Assembly: GCF_040054535.1 (NCBI RefSeq)
Contig: NC_090778.1
Coordinates: forward strand, 13,547,501 to 13,611,500
DNA length: 64,000 nt
Origin: Antennarius striatus
Lineage: Eukaryota > Chordata > Actinopteri > Lophiiformes > Antennariidae
Direction of reading: 5' to 3'
The translations under genes and the position numbers were made by a program. The stretch's first letter is position 1, and each line of letters starts with the position of its first letter. Below, piece after piece: positions 37,881 through 51,400 of the stretch. The notes under the pieces are model-generated. The model was given only the letters and a program-made list of their open reading frames with translations, made no database searches and was not told where the DNA came from.

Positions 37881-40876
37881 TCAAACTTTGCGCTGTCTCA
37901 TTGAACTTCCTTCGGATCCATGATTTTCTGTCTGTGTCCTGATGAGGTCATAAAAAGACACATAATGAAAAACAGCAAATGCATACATCCCACTTAAAAA
38001 AAAAAAAAGAACCACTCCTGTACTTACAGTGTGTTTGTCTGATCATTTATCCCATCTCCTGAGAATTTGGCAGATAATTTGATGTTGAATACAATAGTGT
38101 ACAGTACAATTTACACACACTGACATCATAACATCACACGGTCTGACTACCTGCTGTGTCCTTTTTCTTTGAACGGCATTTCTCACAGAGCAGAATGACT
38201 GCGACCAGGATGGTCACCTCCACCACGATGGCTATGAACGGCTTCAGAGGTTCATACAATGTGATGACCTTCAAACAATAGTACAGAACAACAGTGTGAA
38301 CATACTTCAAGTGAAAATCCTGTGTTCCAAATCCCTCTTTAAAAAAGTACATGAAATGTTGCATAAAAAAACATAAACTAGAAATAGAACTATATTTAAT
38401 GTGTCCTACCTGAAGCTCTATGTGGCCCACGGTGGTGCTGATGGGGTAAACTGCACCACAGTAATACAAGCCAGAGTCTGCCTCCGTCAGGTTGTGCACC
38501 ATCAGTTGGGTCTTTCCCTCTCTGTTTATTATTTCATATCGATGAGGCTCTGCAGCAGCAACAATCTGCACCTGAATTGTCCAATGAGTCAGATGCCATG
38601 AATGGTTTTTCTAACTATAAATGTGTTCTTGTACACATGTAGCATGTTAGATGCACAGTAATGCAGATAGTAACTCTGAAAAGTGAGATATTTTAACTGC
38701 ATATAATCACAGTAAGCATGGTTAATACCTTTTAAGAGTTGGAGGCATGACACACAAACCCTATTGTGCAAAACGTTATCACAGAGTAACAAAAGATTTG
38801 AGTTTCGAGTTGTGGCCAAAAATAAAAAAGTGCACTTCCTTTCTGACAGAGGTGATGAAGGTGTTGTGACACAAGAAGTCCTCATCACTGTTTTTCCATT
38901 TAACCAACCACATCCTCCATTTGAAAAGAAATTAAAAAAAAAACAAAACATGAAGGAGGTTAGTGGTGGAGTGACTGTTAATTTAAATAAATGTTAATTT
39001 ATTCGACTTCATGTGTTCATAGCTGTCGATGTGATATTATTTCATGGTCAATAATCCATAAATTTTAAATGAAAATAATCTTGGATCTGTTGTAAAACAT
39101 AAATTGTACACTTCAAAAATGTTGAGTTGAAATGTTTTATACTAAAAGTATTAAGGTTAATTTTATATTTTTAATTGAAACTCAAAATATATAACTCAAA
39201 ACAAAATCAACGCAAACACACATTTCCAAATAAACACTGCAAGATGTGCAGGTGAATGGTGCACCCACCCTGTCTGTGCCGTTTGCTTTATACCAGTACC
39301 ACGTTCTAGGCTTTGGTTTGGTTTCCTCCATTTTACATGCAAACACCACAGAGTCGCCCACGTAGCTGACTATCGGCTTATCTCGCACTTCACCAATCTG
39401 AGGAGCTGTAGGTATATAGTGAAAATAGCATTAAGAACTACAAATGGTGCTCTACAGATTGCATTTTTCACCCTTTAGACATAGAAAGAGGAGCAGAAGT
39501 TTAGTAAGCCCTGCTGATAGAAATGTAAAATGTAATTTCATGCTTAAATGAAAGGGGATTTGTACCTGACAACACAAAGTCTACTTTTGCTTCCCTCTCA
39601 AACATGCAAGAGTAATTTCCAAGGTTTTCTTCACTGATAATGTGAAACCTGTAGAGCAAAAACTGATTTTATACCAAAACATTTTAATTTAGATGAATGT
39701 TACTAAAATATATATAAATTGACGTGTGATTTTTTTTCCACTAAAAAAGATTTTTCACACAAAACATGGTATTCCATATTACCATATTTTATGTACTTAA
39801 GGTGCATTTTAAAGGAAGTACATGAAAGGGAGTACATGAAGTACTTACATTCGTCTGAGAGTATATTGCTCATCTTTCAGCTGCACTGTCACATGGCTAT
39901 TCTCAATTTCACGCCCGTCTTTTCTCCAGAAACCAGTTATGTTTTGTGGTTTGTTCTGGTTCCCAGTCCAGCTGCACTCTAGTGCCAGATTGACTGGACT
40001 CAACAATTCAACCATCTCAGTGTGACTTTCACCTGTGTGGAGAGTCAAAGAACTTGAAGCACTGGAGTCCTGCAGCATTTGACTGCTTTGTTACAGCAAT
40101 GAAAATTTAAATGTAACATAAACATAAATTCTAACTGCTGTTTGAAAAAGATTACCTTTCAGGACAATGCTCCTTGCATCAGTTGGCAGGGGGCTGATTG
40201 GAACCAGGGGAAGGGGTGTTCGGTCAGTTGTCTCTGACAGGAAAATAAGTTATTCCATGAACACACAAAATTGTGTATTTGCATTATTAAAATACAAATG
40301 TACCTAAAAATATTCATAAATATCATGTCATATTTATTAATGTTGCTCTCTTGTGATTATATCTCATATAATTGTAATAATGATGCAGAAAATGTACAAG
40401 ATCTGAAATAGTCCCTCTTTTAAAGTGCAGGGTTATTTGCTGTGACATTTATTTCCTGAAGCCTATAAAGATAAACTATTCTTTTGAAATTGTGTCATTG
40501 TATATTTTTTTGTTAATTGGCATTTATTAATTTACTTTTGAATAAGTAGTTGCTCATCTTTAATGGAGAGTTTCAGTGTTCTGGAATGATGTAAAATATT
40601 TTTGTGGACGCTGAAAAAAGGAAATAATAAACATTTGCCATCTGCAACTAAAACATGAAACATCATAAGATGACACATCAGTTGCAATGCATTTAAATTT
40701 TCATTTACTCTTAGCAAGGTCACACATAATTTAGTGAGGAAAAGAGAAGGTATGAAGATTCAAAGCAGCCACAACCAGTCAAAATTAAACCCGAATAATT
40801 TACCAGCATTGATGTGTCTACAAGAGAAGAAAAGAAGGAGGGCATGAAGACGGAGCAGCTTCCAGGAGGTTAACAT
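37881..40876 (-). CDS. emb: Embigin-like two-Ig membrane glycoprotein, complete
   Basis: Basigin/embigin family member; such proteins escort monocarboxylate transporters to the plasma membrane. Eight exons: 40804-40876 (signal peptide), 40156-40233, 39849-40032, 39566-39648 (first Ig), 39269-39405, 38410-38571 (second Ig), 38151-38268 (membrane span) and 37881-37927. They sum to 882 nt, 293 aa (human embigin about 327). The transmembrane segment, residues about 250-268, reads PFIAIVVEVTILVAVILLC and contains the intramembrane Glu (256) diagnostic of this family, followed by CEKCRSKKK. Ig Cys are seen in LECSW/YSCMF and FACKM/YYCGA. N-glycosylation sequons include NIT, NYS, NGT and NLT. Embigin is preferred over basigin or neuroplastin because of the PLKPFIAIV and LLCEK context; the family call is firm, the member less so. 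The last exon uses the third of closely spaced AG acceptors, chosen by phase. Confidence 0.75.
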
Positions 40877-42434
40877 GATTATTATCCTTCTGTTCTTGTC
40901 TCTGTATGCAGGTGTCTCATTCGCTTCCTCCCCCCTCTGCCTGCTGCATCGTCGAACCAGCCCTCCTCTCCTTCACCAACTGCAAAAGTGACGCAGCCAT
41001 GATGTCACCTTGCAGCTTGTGGGTGGCTGAATCCATCCATTATTGAATCAGACAGGGTTCACAACTTGATACTGTTACACAGTGTCCTATCCTGTACAGC
41101 TATGCAGAGTCAGAACACGCTGCAATAAAAAGTCTTATGCACTGTGTGTCCTTAGAAACCAAACATGGTTTAAAACAGATTACAAATATAATGTAATAAT
41201 AGCAAATGGAACAGCTTACATCTCCGATACCACTTATATTACAGTAATTCATATTTATCATTCATTTCTTCACCAAATTAATTCTTAATGGTTTTATGCT
41301 GCATTTAGTCTCCATTATTCCTATATACAGTAGATACATCTTGTGACTAAATCCTGTTTTTTCTTTCAGAATTTTTTTACATCCTTTTCATATCTTGACT
41401 CCATTACTCCACAATTTATTTAAATCTGCTGAGAATAAATATGAAAGACCACTAATGGCTTTAAATGTTGGAATTTGTTTTCTCCTCATTCATTTAAACC
41501 GAGGAGAGTGAATGGAATTCTGGCTGTCATAACAGCTTTTTGGAAATATTCTCAGTGGGTTGAACTTGTTATTGTCATTATTAGTCCATGGTTAAAGGAC
41601 CTCACCATGATTGGCTCTTATTAGTTACTTGCATAATAAAATACATTAATCTTTATATAGTACTTTTTACACTGAATTCATAATTCTCTCACAGCACAGT
41701 CGCACCAGGAGTGTAAACTACATTTGTAGCCACAACTTTCATGGGCAGAAAGATGGACACATAGCCACCAGTCCACACAACCACCACCAACAAACTTTAT
41801 TCCACCAGTGTGAGTCACTGCTGCTGGTGAAATGTCTTGCCCAAGGACATAACATCAGAGTACAATGACTGGAATTGAACAGGATTTGAACTTCCAATCC
41901 TGTGGATATTGGACAATCAGCCACTGCTGCTTGGGTAGAAAATCTGTGAACAGCTTTGGATATTTATTTGAACTACACAGCAGAGGGAGCGCCTGCAAAT
42001 TTAGGCTTTTTGTTAACAAACCTTTGCTTTTTACTTGCAGTGTATGCACTGATGACTTTGTCTATTTAATAGCTCAATAATTTGGCTCATTCTTCTGAAA
42101 ATGTAGTTATGCAATCTCAGGAAAATGTATTTTCAGGAGAAACAGGTTTTTATCTTTATTATTGGTTTTTCCTCATTTAAGAGTTTTTGCAAATACTGGA
42201 TGTTGGTTTTGTACATCAGAGTTGTTACTGCACAAAATATAGTTAGTGCAGTTATCCCTTTTTGTGTAAATATTAGTTAACTGAAACGCATGTTCGTTCT
42301 TCTAAATTATTATTCACAGAGTTAACGCTAACACTAAGCTTATAAACGCTTATAAACCTGAAGAAAAAATATATTCTAAAAACTCTGAAGTCATAAAATG
42401 CTACAGATCAGAATCACACGCAGGAATGATGATT
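40877..42434. other. emb-malt1 intergenic region
   Basis: About 1.56 kb upstream of emb and downstream of malt1. The minus-strand AATAAA (TTTATT at 42155-42160) fits the malt1 3' end. About 41740-41950 (GGGCAGAAAGATGGACAC, GGAATTGAACAGGATTTGAAC) may be a worn SINE. Nothing else recognised. Confidence 0.4.
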
Positions 42435-45400
42435 TTACTGCTGCTGAAGCTGTAGACTGCTGATGAATACAGTCTGCAGCTCATTAATGTCTTCGGGGGC
42501 CTCGATGGGGATGCTGACCCTGTTGGGTGAGCTGGAAAGCCCCCCAGGGGAGTCGTATACACGTTCATAGCGAGGCTGGCTGAGATTGTCATAGAAGGAA
42601 TCCCCGCAGCCTCCCGTTGCCCCTTCGACGTGTTCATGGATGTCCAGGTACTGCTGCTGTGGCGACAGGCGGCTGTAGTCCTGGGGTTGGTGCAGCCCCT
42701 GATGGAGGTAGGGGCAGTGTTCAGGCCCGGGGCTGTGACAGGGGCTGTGGGGCATCAAACACGTCTGCATGCAGCTATTTCTCCGCATATCCCTATGCAG
42801 GTCCAGTCGGGCAATCAGTGGCTTGCCGATGTTAATGTTCTTCATCCAATGGATGGGATCATCAGCCATAGAAGTGAAGGTGCCCTGAAGGCACACGGTA
42901 AACACCAGCTCCTCCTGTTGTGTGTGACATTAGACGTATTAGAAAACCTTCTTGTGCAAACAGAACATCTTCTCTGACATTTGGTCACAGAATAATTGAC
43001 TTTGAGTGAAGTAGAGGACGTGAACTCCTGACTTATGCATTTCTTTTCATACTTTATCATTGTTTACATGACATGTATAATTAATTATGCACAAGCATGT
43101 CTACTTTTGTTTTTTAATAATTTAGAAGGGTTTGGGGTTTTTAACAAAGCTGGAAGATTAAAATGATTTCAGTTATGTTAAATGGGGAAGTGTTGATTGA
43201 CTTACAAGTTGTTTGACTTCCGAGCTCGGTCATGGAATGGATTAAACTCCTATCTTAATGTACTATTGTATAGTAATTTAAGTTTAAGATGATGACAAGT
43301 CAAGTAAGCGTGTTTCTTTTAATTTTGCTTTTTGGCACTAGGTGAGGTCAATATTAGAAAAACTGCCATTGAAATAGAATTTTTTTTCCTCCACACATAT
43401 AATCCTTTCACTGCATCCACTTTTAACTAAACAATCCCTCCTTCCACCTTCTCTTTGATTTAAGTGAGATGACTGTGTTAAACTGTGTCGTTAATGTGTG
43501 GTTTTTCATTTCCATTGTTCCAGGTTAAAAGATAAAGTGACTTGTCTGGTAGATTAGGAAACGGAGATCTTTGTGAGTTTGCCTTTTGCATCAAGCAGAA
43601 AAATAACTTTAACATGACATGTTTCACTTGTCACTCGCTGCTAAATGCTTCTAGTTGCTTTGCTCTGCTTTTTACTGGTCTTGACTTTTTTTGTCCTCCA
43701 GATCTCCATCCTGTCCTACAGCCTTCCCGGCTCTATCCTTTTGTACAGATCTTGATTTATTGTTGTTACAACCTCTGCCGAGGCTGAACAATGAGGACAT
43801 CCCCACTGTGTCTTTTTAATAATGAAAAATAGACCGAGCATAATAAAGGTGTAACGTTACGGCCTGGAACAGGCCTTCTTAAAAAAGGCCATACTGACTC
43901 TGGTGATTTCCTGACTTTTCCTACACCACCACTAACTGGTCAATGCTTTCAACATTGAAACGTCTCAACATCGACTGCAGGGGAACAACATAAAAAAAAG
44001 TTCTACAACATTACTGACATGTCAATTAACGTGCGCTGCACCTTGTATCTGGTAATAAGTAGTGCAAGTTATCATTTGGTGGATGATAACGTGGTGCTTG
44101 TTCTGATTATTGCACCGGTCAGGTCAGACTTTCACACAGTACTGTATGCATACTGTCCTGTGAGGAAGTCATGTTTTTACCCTGAGCTTCTGCAGTGCGC
44201 TGACTCGAGTGTAAAGACAGTGCTGCGGCAAGCTGCTGGACAGGAAGTGGATCCCCGTCTCCTCTGGGGTCTCTCTGTTCATCTCTTTAGGATCCACATC
44301 AAGGTCCTGTGGTGAGGAAAAGATGAAGATGACAGTGATAAGTCTAACAAACACATCACTGTTTGTTCTCAATCTAATTAAATTATGCAGTTTCCCTATA
44401 GGTACTTTAATGATTGGTGAAAGCTTGTATTCATGACAGCATACATACATGTGAGAAGTCAGTGACCTGAGCTTGACAGAAAGACATGTCCTCTGGCTTC
44501 TTAATGATGTGAGTGTAAATGACAAGAACATTGGAAAACTCTGCAGCAAAGCCCAGTTTGATCTGAGCACCACAGTCAAAGCTGAGACACATACTCTCAG
44601 GAAGCTCTGGAAAAAAAACCCAGAGATAATAAAAGTTCATAATAAAGAAATCACAAAAAGGAGAAAAAATGAACAAGAAGACCAAGAAGTAGCACATGAT
44701 GAAGAAAGTCAACATTTGACTTCTGCAGTAAACAAAGACAATAACTGAAAAATGTAATGAGTTTTAAACTCACGGTGAGCCTTAGCCCACTGGCGTCTCT
44801 GAGTGTGAGCAGGATCGGCACTGTCGCCGGGCAGAATAGGATCAGATAGAGATCTCCTCTCTGACAGACTGCTGCGGATCTCCAGAGCTTGTTTCCCTCT
44901 CGTAGCATCAAACTGCCCCATGTCTGAGGACAATTTAAAAGAAAAGTCCATTACCTCGTAAACTGATGAGATGTTCGTGTTAAAAATGCAAATTGAATGA
45001 AGCAAATAATGTTGGAAACATAAGACTGTTTAAGTATAAAAAACTGTTTTTAGCTAGCTGATAGTTCAGTCATAATCCTTAACCTATTTCCATATTTTTT
45101 TTAATTCTTCTGTTTCTCCTCTCACCTTCTGCAACTCTGTCCAGCACCACAGTGATCTTCTCGTCATCCAGCAGGCGCTTCTTTAAAAACTTGACAAACA
45201 CACCGTTGGTGAAGCCACTCGAGCTCAGCTCGAAGGCCTCGGCATCTTGGCACCTGAACGGCCAAAACATAGAACAAAATTCATATATTGAAAATCAAGA
45301 GATCATGAATTTCATTCAGAATCAGGATTTACTGTATGTCATAAACTTACGTAGCATAACCAAAGACAATATTGGCTGTAACTCTCAGGATAATGTTGGG

Positions 45401-48400
45401 AGTGCTGTCATCATGAATATTTCTAGAAAAAAATAATATAAATGAATTAATGACTTTCAGTGCTGCTAACTCTGTCAGACTAAACTATTTAGCTTTATCT
45501 ACATTTTTTTTTTAATCAAAGTTAACTTTAATAAGTCAAAATGACAGGAGGAACCACCTCTTTCTGCACATGTCCAGCAGAAACACATTCAGGCCAGTTT
45601 CCTTCTCCTGCATCAGTTTAAGAATGCTCTGCACACACAAACAGTTGGCTGAGTGGTACGGGTTCGGTGCATCGACCGGCACCATAAAACTGTTGCCGTA
45701 GTTCTCATATCCATGACCAGCGTAGTACAATAGACCTACAAGGAGAGGAATGTATTTTAAATCCATCCTTCACCGGATGTTAAGTCTGTCCCTTTCTACA
45801 TCCTTCATAAAATCTATATTTTTTTCTGAATGAATGAAAATCCCAACAATACCATAGACTCCCTTGTGCAGGAGCAACAGAAACTCGTCAACAGCGTTCC
45901 TCATCTCCGACTCTGTGAGATCCAGCAGCGACACCACCTGGAAGTTCAGCTGCTGCAGGAGGTTGCTGAGGTCGTACACGTCCACCATGGGGGCCTTGAG
46001 CTGAGGGTGGTTCTGGTAAGAAAGATTACCGATCAGCAGGGCCACTTTGTCGGTCGCTGGAACAGGACACAGGAGAGGGATAGCACCACACAGTAAATAT
46101 TTGTACAAGGAAAACAATTAATGTATTATAATTATCACCAATCACTTACCATACAGCTGTTCTGGAACACTATTCAGGAAAAAATCATTGGAACCTAAAA
46201 TTGCAACGTCAGTAACAACGGAAGAAACTAAACATCGAGGGAAGAAAACATGATTGAACAGGTTGGTGTAAATACTTGATAAATATTATTATTCTTACCT
46301 CCTCCAATGGCGTAAACATCATCTAGGGGTCAAAAATACAAATGTTTTAACACAATATAAGATGAATATTTTCACATGCAAGTTTAGTGATTTCTTTTTC
46401 GTTCAGGAAATCTTTATAAAGGAAGGTGAGCCTAATAGTAATGTTAGAAGAGAGGACTACTGTCATGCAATTGAGTAATTGTGATTACATCTGGACAGCT
46501 GCTGTAGTTCTATGTTTCTCTTATCCCACAGAGACGCCAAAATCCAACAATGCATTATCTGACTACTTGCAAAAAATAATAAATTCGACAAATATAATCA
46601 GCTGAGTGGGTGAGGGGGTGGATGAGGGTTGTAGGGGTCAGTCTCTATTGCAAGAAGCATTGAAAATAAGAGTAATTTTGATTTAATGGAGCTCTGATGG
46701 AATTTAGATATTGATGAAAATGCTCTTTCTGGTACCTAATGGTGATGACCCATAGAAATTTAAAAAATAAAATTATTTTTTTTAAAAGGAATTAAGCTGG
46801 CTTTGATACACAGATAATAAATACATAAACAAGAAGTAATAAAAATGAAATGAAAAAATATTGCATTATTAATTGTTTGTTTATTTTGGCATTTTAGTGG
46901 AGTAAGAAACACAAAGAACATGATGAACCGTGAATATATGACTGATTAAGAGAAATGACACCACTCAAATAAAAAATTCATGCATGTGAAACCTGCAGAT
47001 CAATCCCTGTGAACCTTGTGCTTAATGTGTACCCACTATCAACCACGATCAACATGCAGTTACAAGAGAAGTTGTGACAGACCAAAGCCAGAAGTAACGT
47101 GTTTAGCCTTTGGTTCGTTACCCTCCTACCACCATGAACATGTCCTGTCAAGTCTACCTTCAGTGCACTCCATCGCCCCTGAAATCTGGATCGAGATCCT
47201 TGCATCTTTCATCAATAACAGAGCAAATAAACAGATATAATAACATGAGAGATGTTGTTACTTCCTTTTCAGTGCAAAAATAACAGAAGCTGCCAGACGA
47301 CAGTCACCACAGCAAACCTTTCCTAACATACCGGTACTGTAAATCATTTCTCTAGCGATACAGTCCACTACAAATGCATCTGCAATAAAGCACTGAGCAG
47401 AACACAATGTCACCATTAATATATGTAACACAGTGTGTTACAGAACATGTAAAAATCAAAAGGCCCTGGGTTGTGTTTCCTGAGTCTAGAACAGTATATA
47501 TTGTCATTTTCTTTATAATTTATTGTGAACTGTTCTTTGCATGTCTGTAACCTTGTTTATTCCTGCTGCTGCTTTTCTTGGCCAGGAAGATATTGTAAAG
47601 GATATTATTAATCTTTGTGAGACATTTCCTGGTTGGATCAAAGTTATGTTCCAATCTTTTTATGTTCCAAGCCCTTCCTGCAAGGGCTTAGAACACATCT
47701 TTAATTTAACATATTAAAGATGTGTTCTAGTCGACGTGTTTAATATGTTAAACAAAATAATTTCCAAGTTTATTTGCCAGAATGAAAGGCCAAGGATAAG
47801 ACTTAAAACTCTTCTAATGTAAAAAGATGGGAAAGGCCTGGACTTGCCGGATTTAAAAACATACTACTGGGTGTCTCAGCTAAATGTAATAGTCGCATGG
47901 GTCACATAGGATGAGGAAACAGGGTGGATGAACGTAGAACAGAGAACAAGTAAGGGTATAGCTTTGGCAATACCGCCTTATCTTAATATTAAATCTACCA
48001 ATAGATTCAAAATAGAAAATGAATGGATAAAACATACTTTAAAAGTGTGGACAGCAGTAAAAAAAATGTCCAGAGGCCCTGAATCAGTTTCAAGAGCCTT
48101 GACGATTGCGGGCAACCCAGACTTTCCTCCCTCTATGTGGGACAGTGGTTTTCAAAAATGGGCTGACAAAGGACTTGTTACTATCAGTCAGTTATTGTGT
48201 GGAACAGAAATTAAAAGTTTTTTTTCTCAATTACAGGAACAGTTTATGCTTCCATCAAATGACCTGTATAAATACTTTTAAATAAGGCACTATACTATGA
48301 ACCACAAAGACAAGGGAATAACTTCTAAAAATCCAAATGGAAATGAAAAATATTTTAATATTTTTATGGGTTTAATTCCCAGACAAGCCCAGCACACTAT

Positions 48401-51400
48401 TTCTTTATTCCATTTGAATTATGGGTAGCGTTGTCTCCTCACAGCTAGAAGGTTCTGGGTTCAAATCCTTTCTGTGAGGAGCTTTTTATGTTCTTGTTGT
48501 GTCTGTGTGGGTTCTTTCCAGGTGCTCTGGCTTCCTCCCACCTTCAAAAACATGCAGATAAGCTGAATTAATCGTTCCAAATTGCCTGAGTGGTTGTTTG
48601 CCTTATGCGTGGCTTTGCAGTGTACTGGTGTCACACTTGCAGTGCCTCTCACCAGCGAGTCAGCTGGGATATGCTCCAGCAACCCCCGTGACCCACAAAA
48701 GTGGAATAAGCAGTTAAGATGATGAATGAATGAATATACGCAATGGAGAAGATGGCTAACCTTCAGAGTCACCTAAAAAATAATCTTTCCTTGAAGAGCT
48801 CAAGAAAAAAAATGAATTTCTAGAGAAATCAAAATTTTATAAGGTGAAAGTTGTTATTATGGGTTATATACGAGTACAGTTTGGTGGCACACCAGTCTAC
48901 GGCTCAGGAGATTTTCTCCTCGTAAAAAAAAAAAATTGATGGACAAGGCAGTAGTTAAATCATCTCACAGAAGAAGTTGCTGGAATAAAATGACATACCT
49001 ATCACAACATCAGCTTCATTAGTCCACATCCTCTCAGTGCTGCTGCTGATCTCACAGCGATAACTGCCATGCTGATCCTGCATTACATGAGGTATCTGAA
49101 AAGACATTGTAAATTAAACCTTGAAGTAAACCAAAAGATGATGAAGAACTCTCTGACTACAATTTCCTACCACGAGTTTCCTCTTTGTGGCATTGGGGAT
49201 CGGGACGCCATTTCTGTACCACTGGTATCGAGGGATCGGCCGTCCCACTGCTCCACATTGTAGCTGCAGGTTATCCCCAATATTTAACCGCTGGAACTGA
49301 GGATGGATCACCACCTTCAGCTGACCCTCTACGGTATGATAACTCGGTCCTGATGGTGGCAGAGAATGACAATAACAATTGCTTCAAAATGTTTGCCCCA
49401 CTGTGAAAGGCTTTCGAGTTGGTGATGTCCTGTTCTGACACCTAAAATGAGTAAAGTCACGTATTCTTCAGATGAAAACAGGAGGGAAAAAAAACATCTA
49501 AAAATGGCACACAAAGCAAGAAGTCAGAACTGAGACTTAGACACATCTGATATATCTCTCACCACAAGATGTGTCAACATTCAGGACATCCACCTGAGCC
49601 CACTGGCTGAATTCACAGGACTCGCCACAGTTGACCCTGCAGATGTAGAAGCCGGCATCCTTCAGGTGAACCGGACTTATCACCAGGTCAGGAGAGAAGC
49701 TGTTTGGTACCTAAGGGAAGGTCAATATGAATCATACTCACCAGTGTGGCAAGGGGGTAAAATGATCCCAGTTCTGAAATCAGCAGTTCCTCATCGTCTA
49801 GCTCAACGTACCGATATTATGTCCAAGTGCAAGTATCCAGTCTAACAAGTGGAATTGTTGGTTTTTATTGAAACTATTTTAATTTGAAAGGTTTAAACAT
49901 CTATGTTTTAAATATTTAGACATGGTCAGGGTGATCTGCTCAGTTCAACTCAATTATCAGAATAGGGGGAGAAAGGCTTTGAACATGGCATTGTTATTGA
50001 TGCCAAACATTTGGACACACAACCATCTCTAGTGTTTAAAGAGAATATTTCATCAAATAAATATGTTGGGGGAATTGCATTTCTGTGGGGCCACAATACC
50101 TTGTTAAAACCAGAGGTCACAGGAGAACGGTCAAAGTTGGATGAGCTGACATAAAGGCAATATTAACTCCGTAACGCTTCACAGCTGAGGTATGAGGAAC
50201 AGTGAATGCAAATGTTGAACCTTGAAATAGATGGCCTACTATAGCAGCAGGAGACCACACTAGGGCAAGTGGGACCAGGAAACTGAGGCTAATGTGGCCA
50301 AATGCTGGATTTCCATCATGAATATGTAGCTGGTAAATATTCAGCAACTGTGTGAGTCCATCATGTGAATGTGGAACTAGATCGCTGCGGAATATTTCCA
50401 GGACTTTATTGAACTGTCATGAAGAATTAAAGCAGTTCTGAAAGCAAACAGGGTCAGTGAGTGTATGTGGACATATGCAAATGTTTATAAACACTACATG
50501 ATTTCCAATTTTTATATTTTTCCTGGAGGAATCTTGCCTTATATAGAAAATAAAATACATCTGAAAGTCTTGGTATAAGTATGGTGCAGATTTGTTCAAT
50601 GTATTCCTGTTTAGACATCAGGTTTCTCTAGCGGAGGAGATGAGGATTGATGGGTGTCAAATTATTCATTATTTTTTCTTGCACTGTACAGTAATTAAAT
50701 TCCTTTCTTACACCTCAGAGAAAATGCTGAATGCTCACCTCCTCCTTGGTCTTGAACCACTGGTACTGTACTGGAGATTTACCCACAGCATGGCAGCTGA
50801 GGTGCAGTTTGTGGCCAGATAGAAGTGCAACAGACTGGGGCTGAACAACGATCTGCAAGGCTGTGCATTTGGGAAAATTTAAATACACACTTTGTTTTAC
50901 ATTACGACACCAATTATCCACACAACAAAGAAAACAGCATCATTGTGAAGCTGAAATTTGTTATATTTAGTTTTCCAAGTGTCTGGAGTACACACATTCA
51001 TATTTTGCTGCTTAAGAATACATTAAGTCATGCATCAAAAGCACCAGCCTCTACAATGCTGCAATGAGTGTAAAGTGGCCAAAACATACTGCTGATACCA
51101 ACAAGTGAGTCGTCATTCTACTTTAAGTCAAGATGCAACTAAAACAACAAAACTTGGATGGTTTAACTGTACCTGATGGTTTTAGGCACTGCAGGGCATC
51201 GCAGTTGCCCAGCATTTGGAGGTAGTCGATGAGGTGACCTGTGGTGCAGCCTCGCTCGCCCATCAGTCTCAGCAGCATGCGGCTGGGGCTGCCCTCCAGC
51301 TGCAGCACCTTCAGAGAGCACATCTCCAGATCATCAGAGCTGGAGACAGATGTATTTGAGTGACACTGAGTGAATCCAGGCTTGTAGCATCTATTACTAC

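Noticed and set aside
42617-42977. Plus-strand frames of 72 and 115 aa opposite malt1
   Set aside because: Antisense shadows of malt1 exon 17, with no independent coding sign.
49329-49514. 61-aa frame (LGVRTGHHQLESLSQ) as the malt1 exon 5 product
   Set aside because: It follows from the first AG acceptor but has no donor in the required phase before its stop; the shorter 33-nt exon fits both neighbours.
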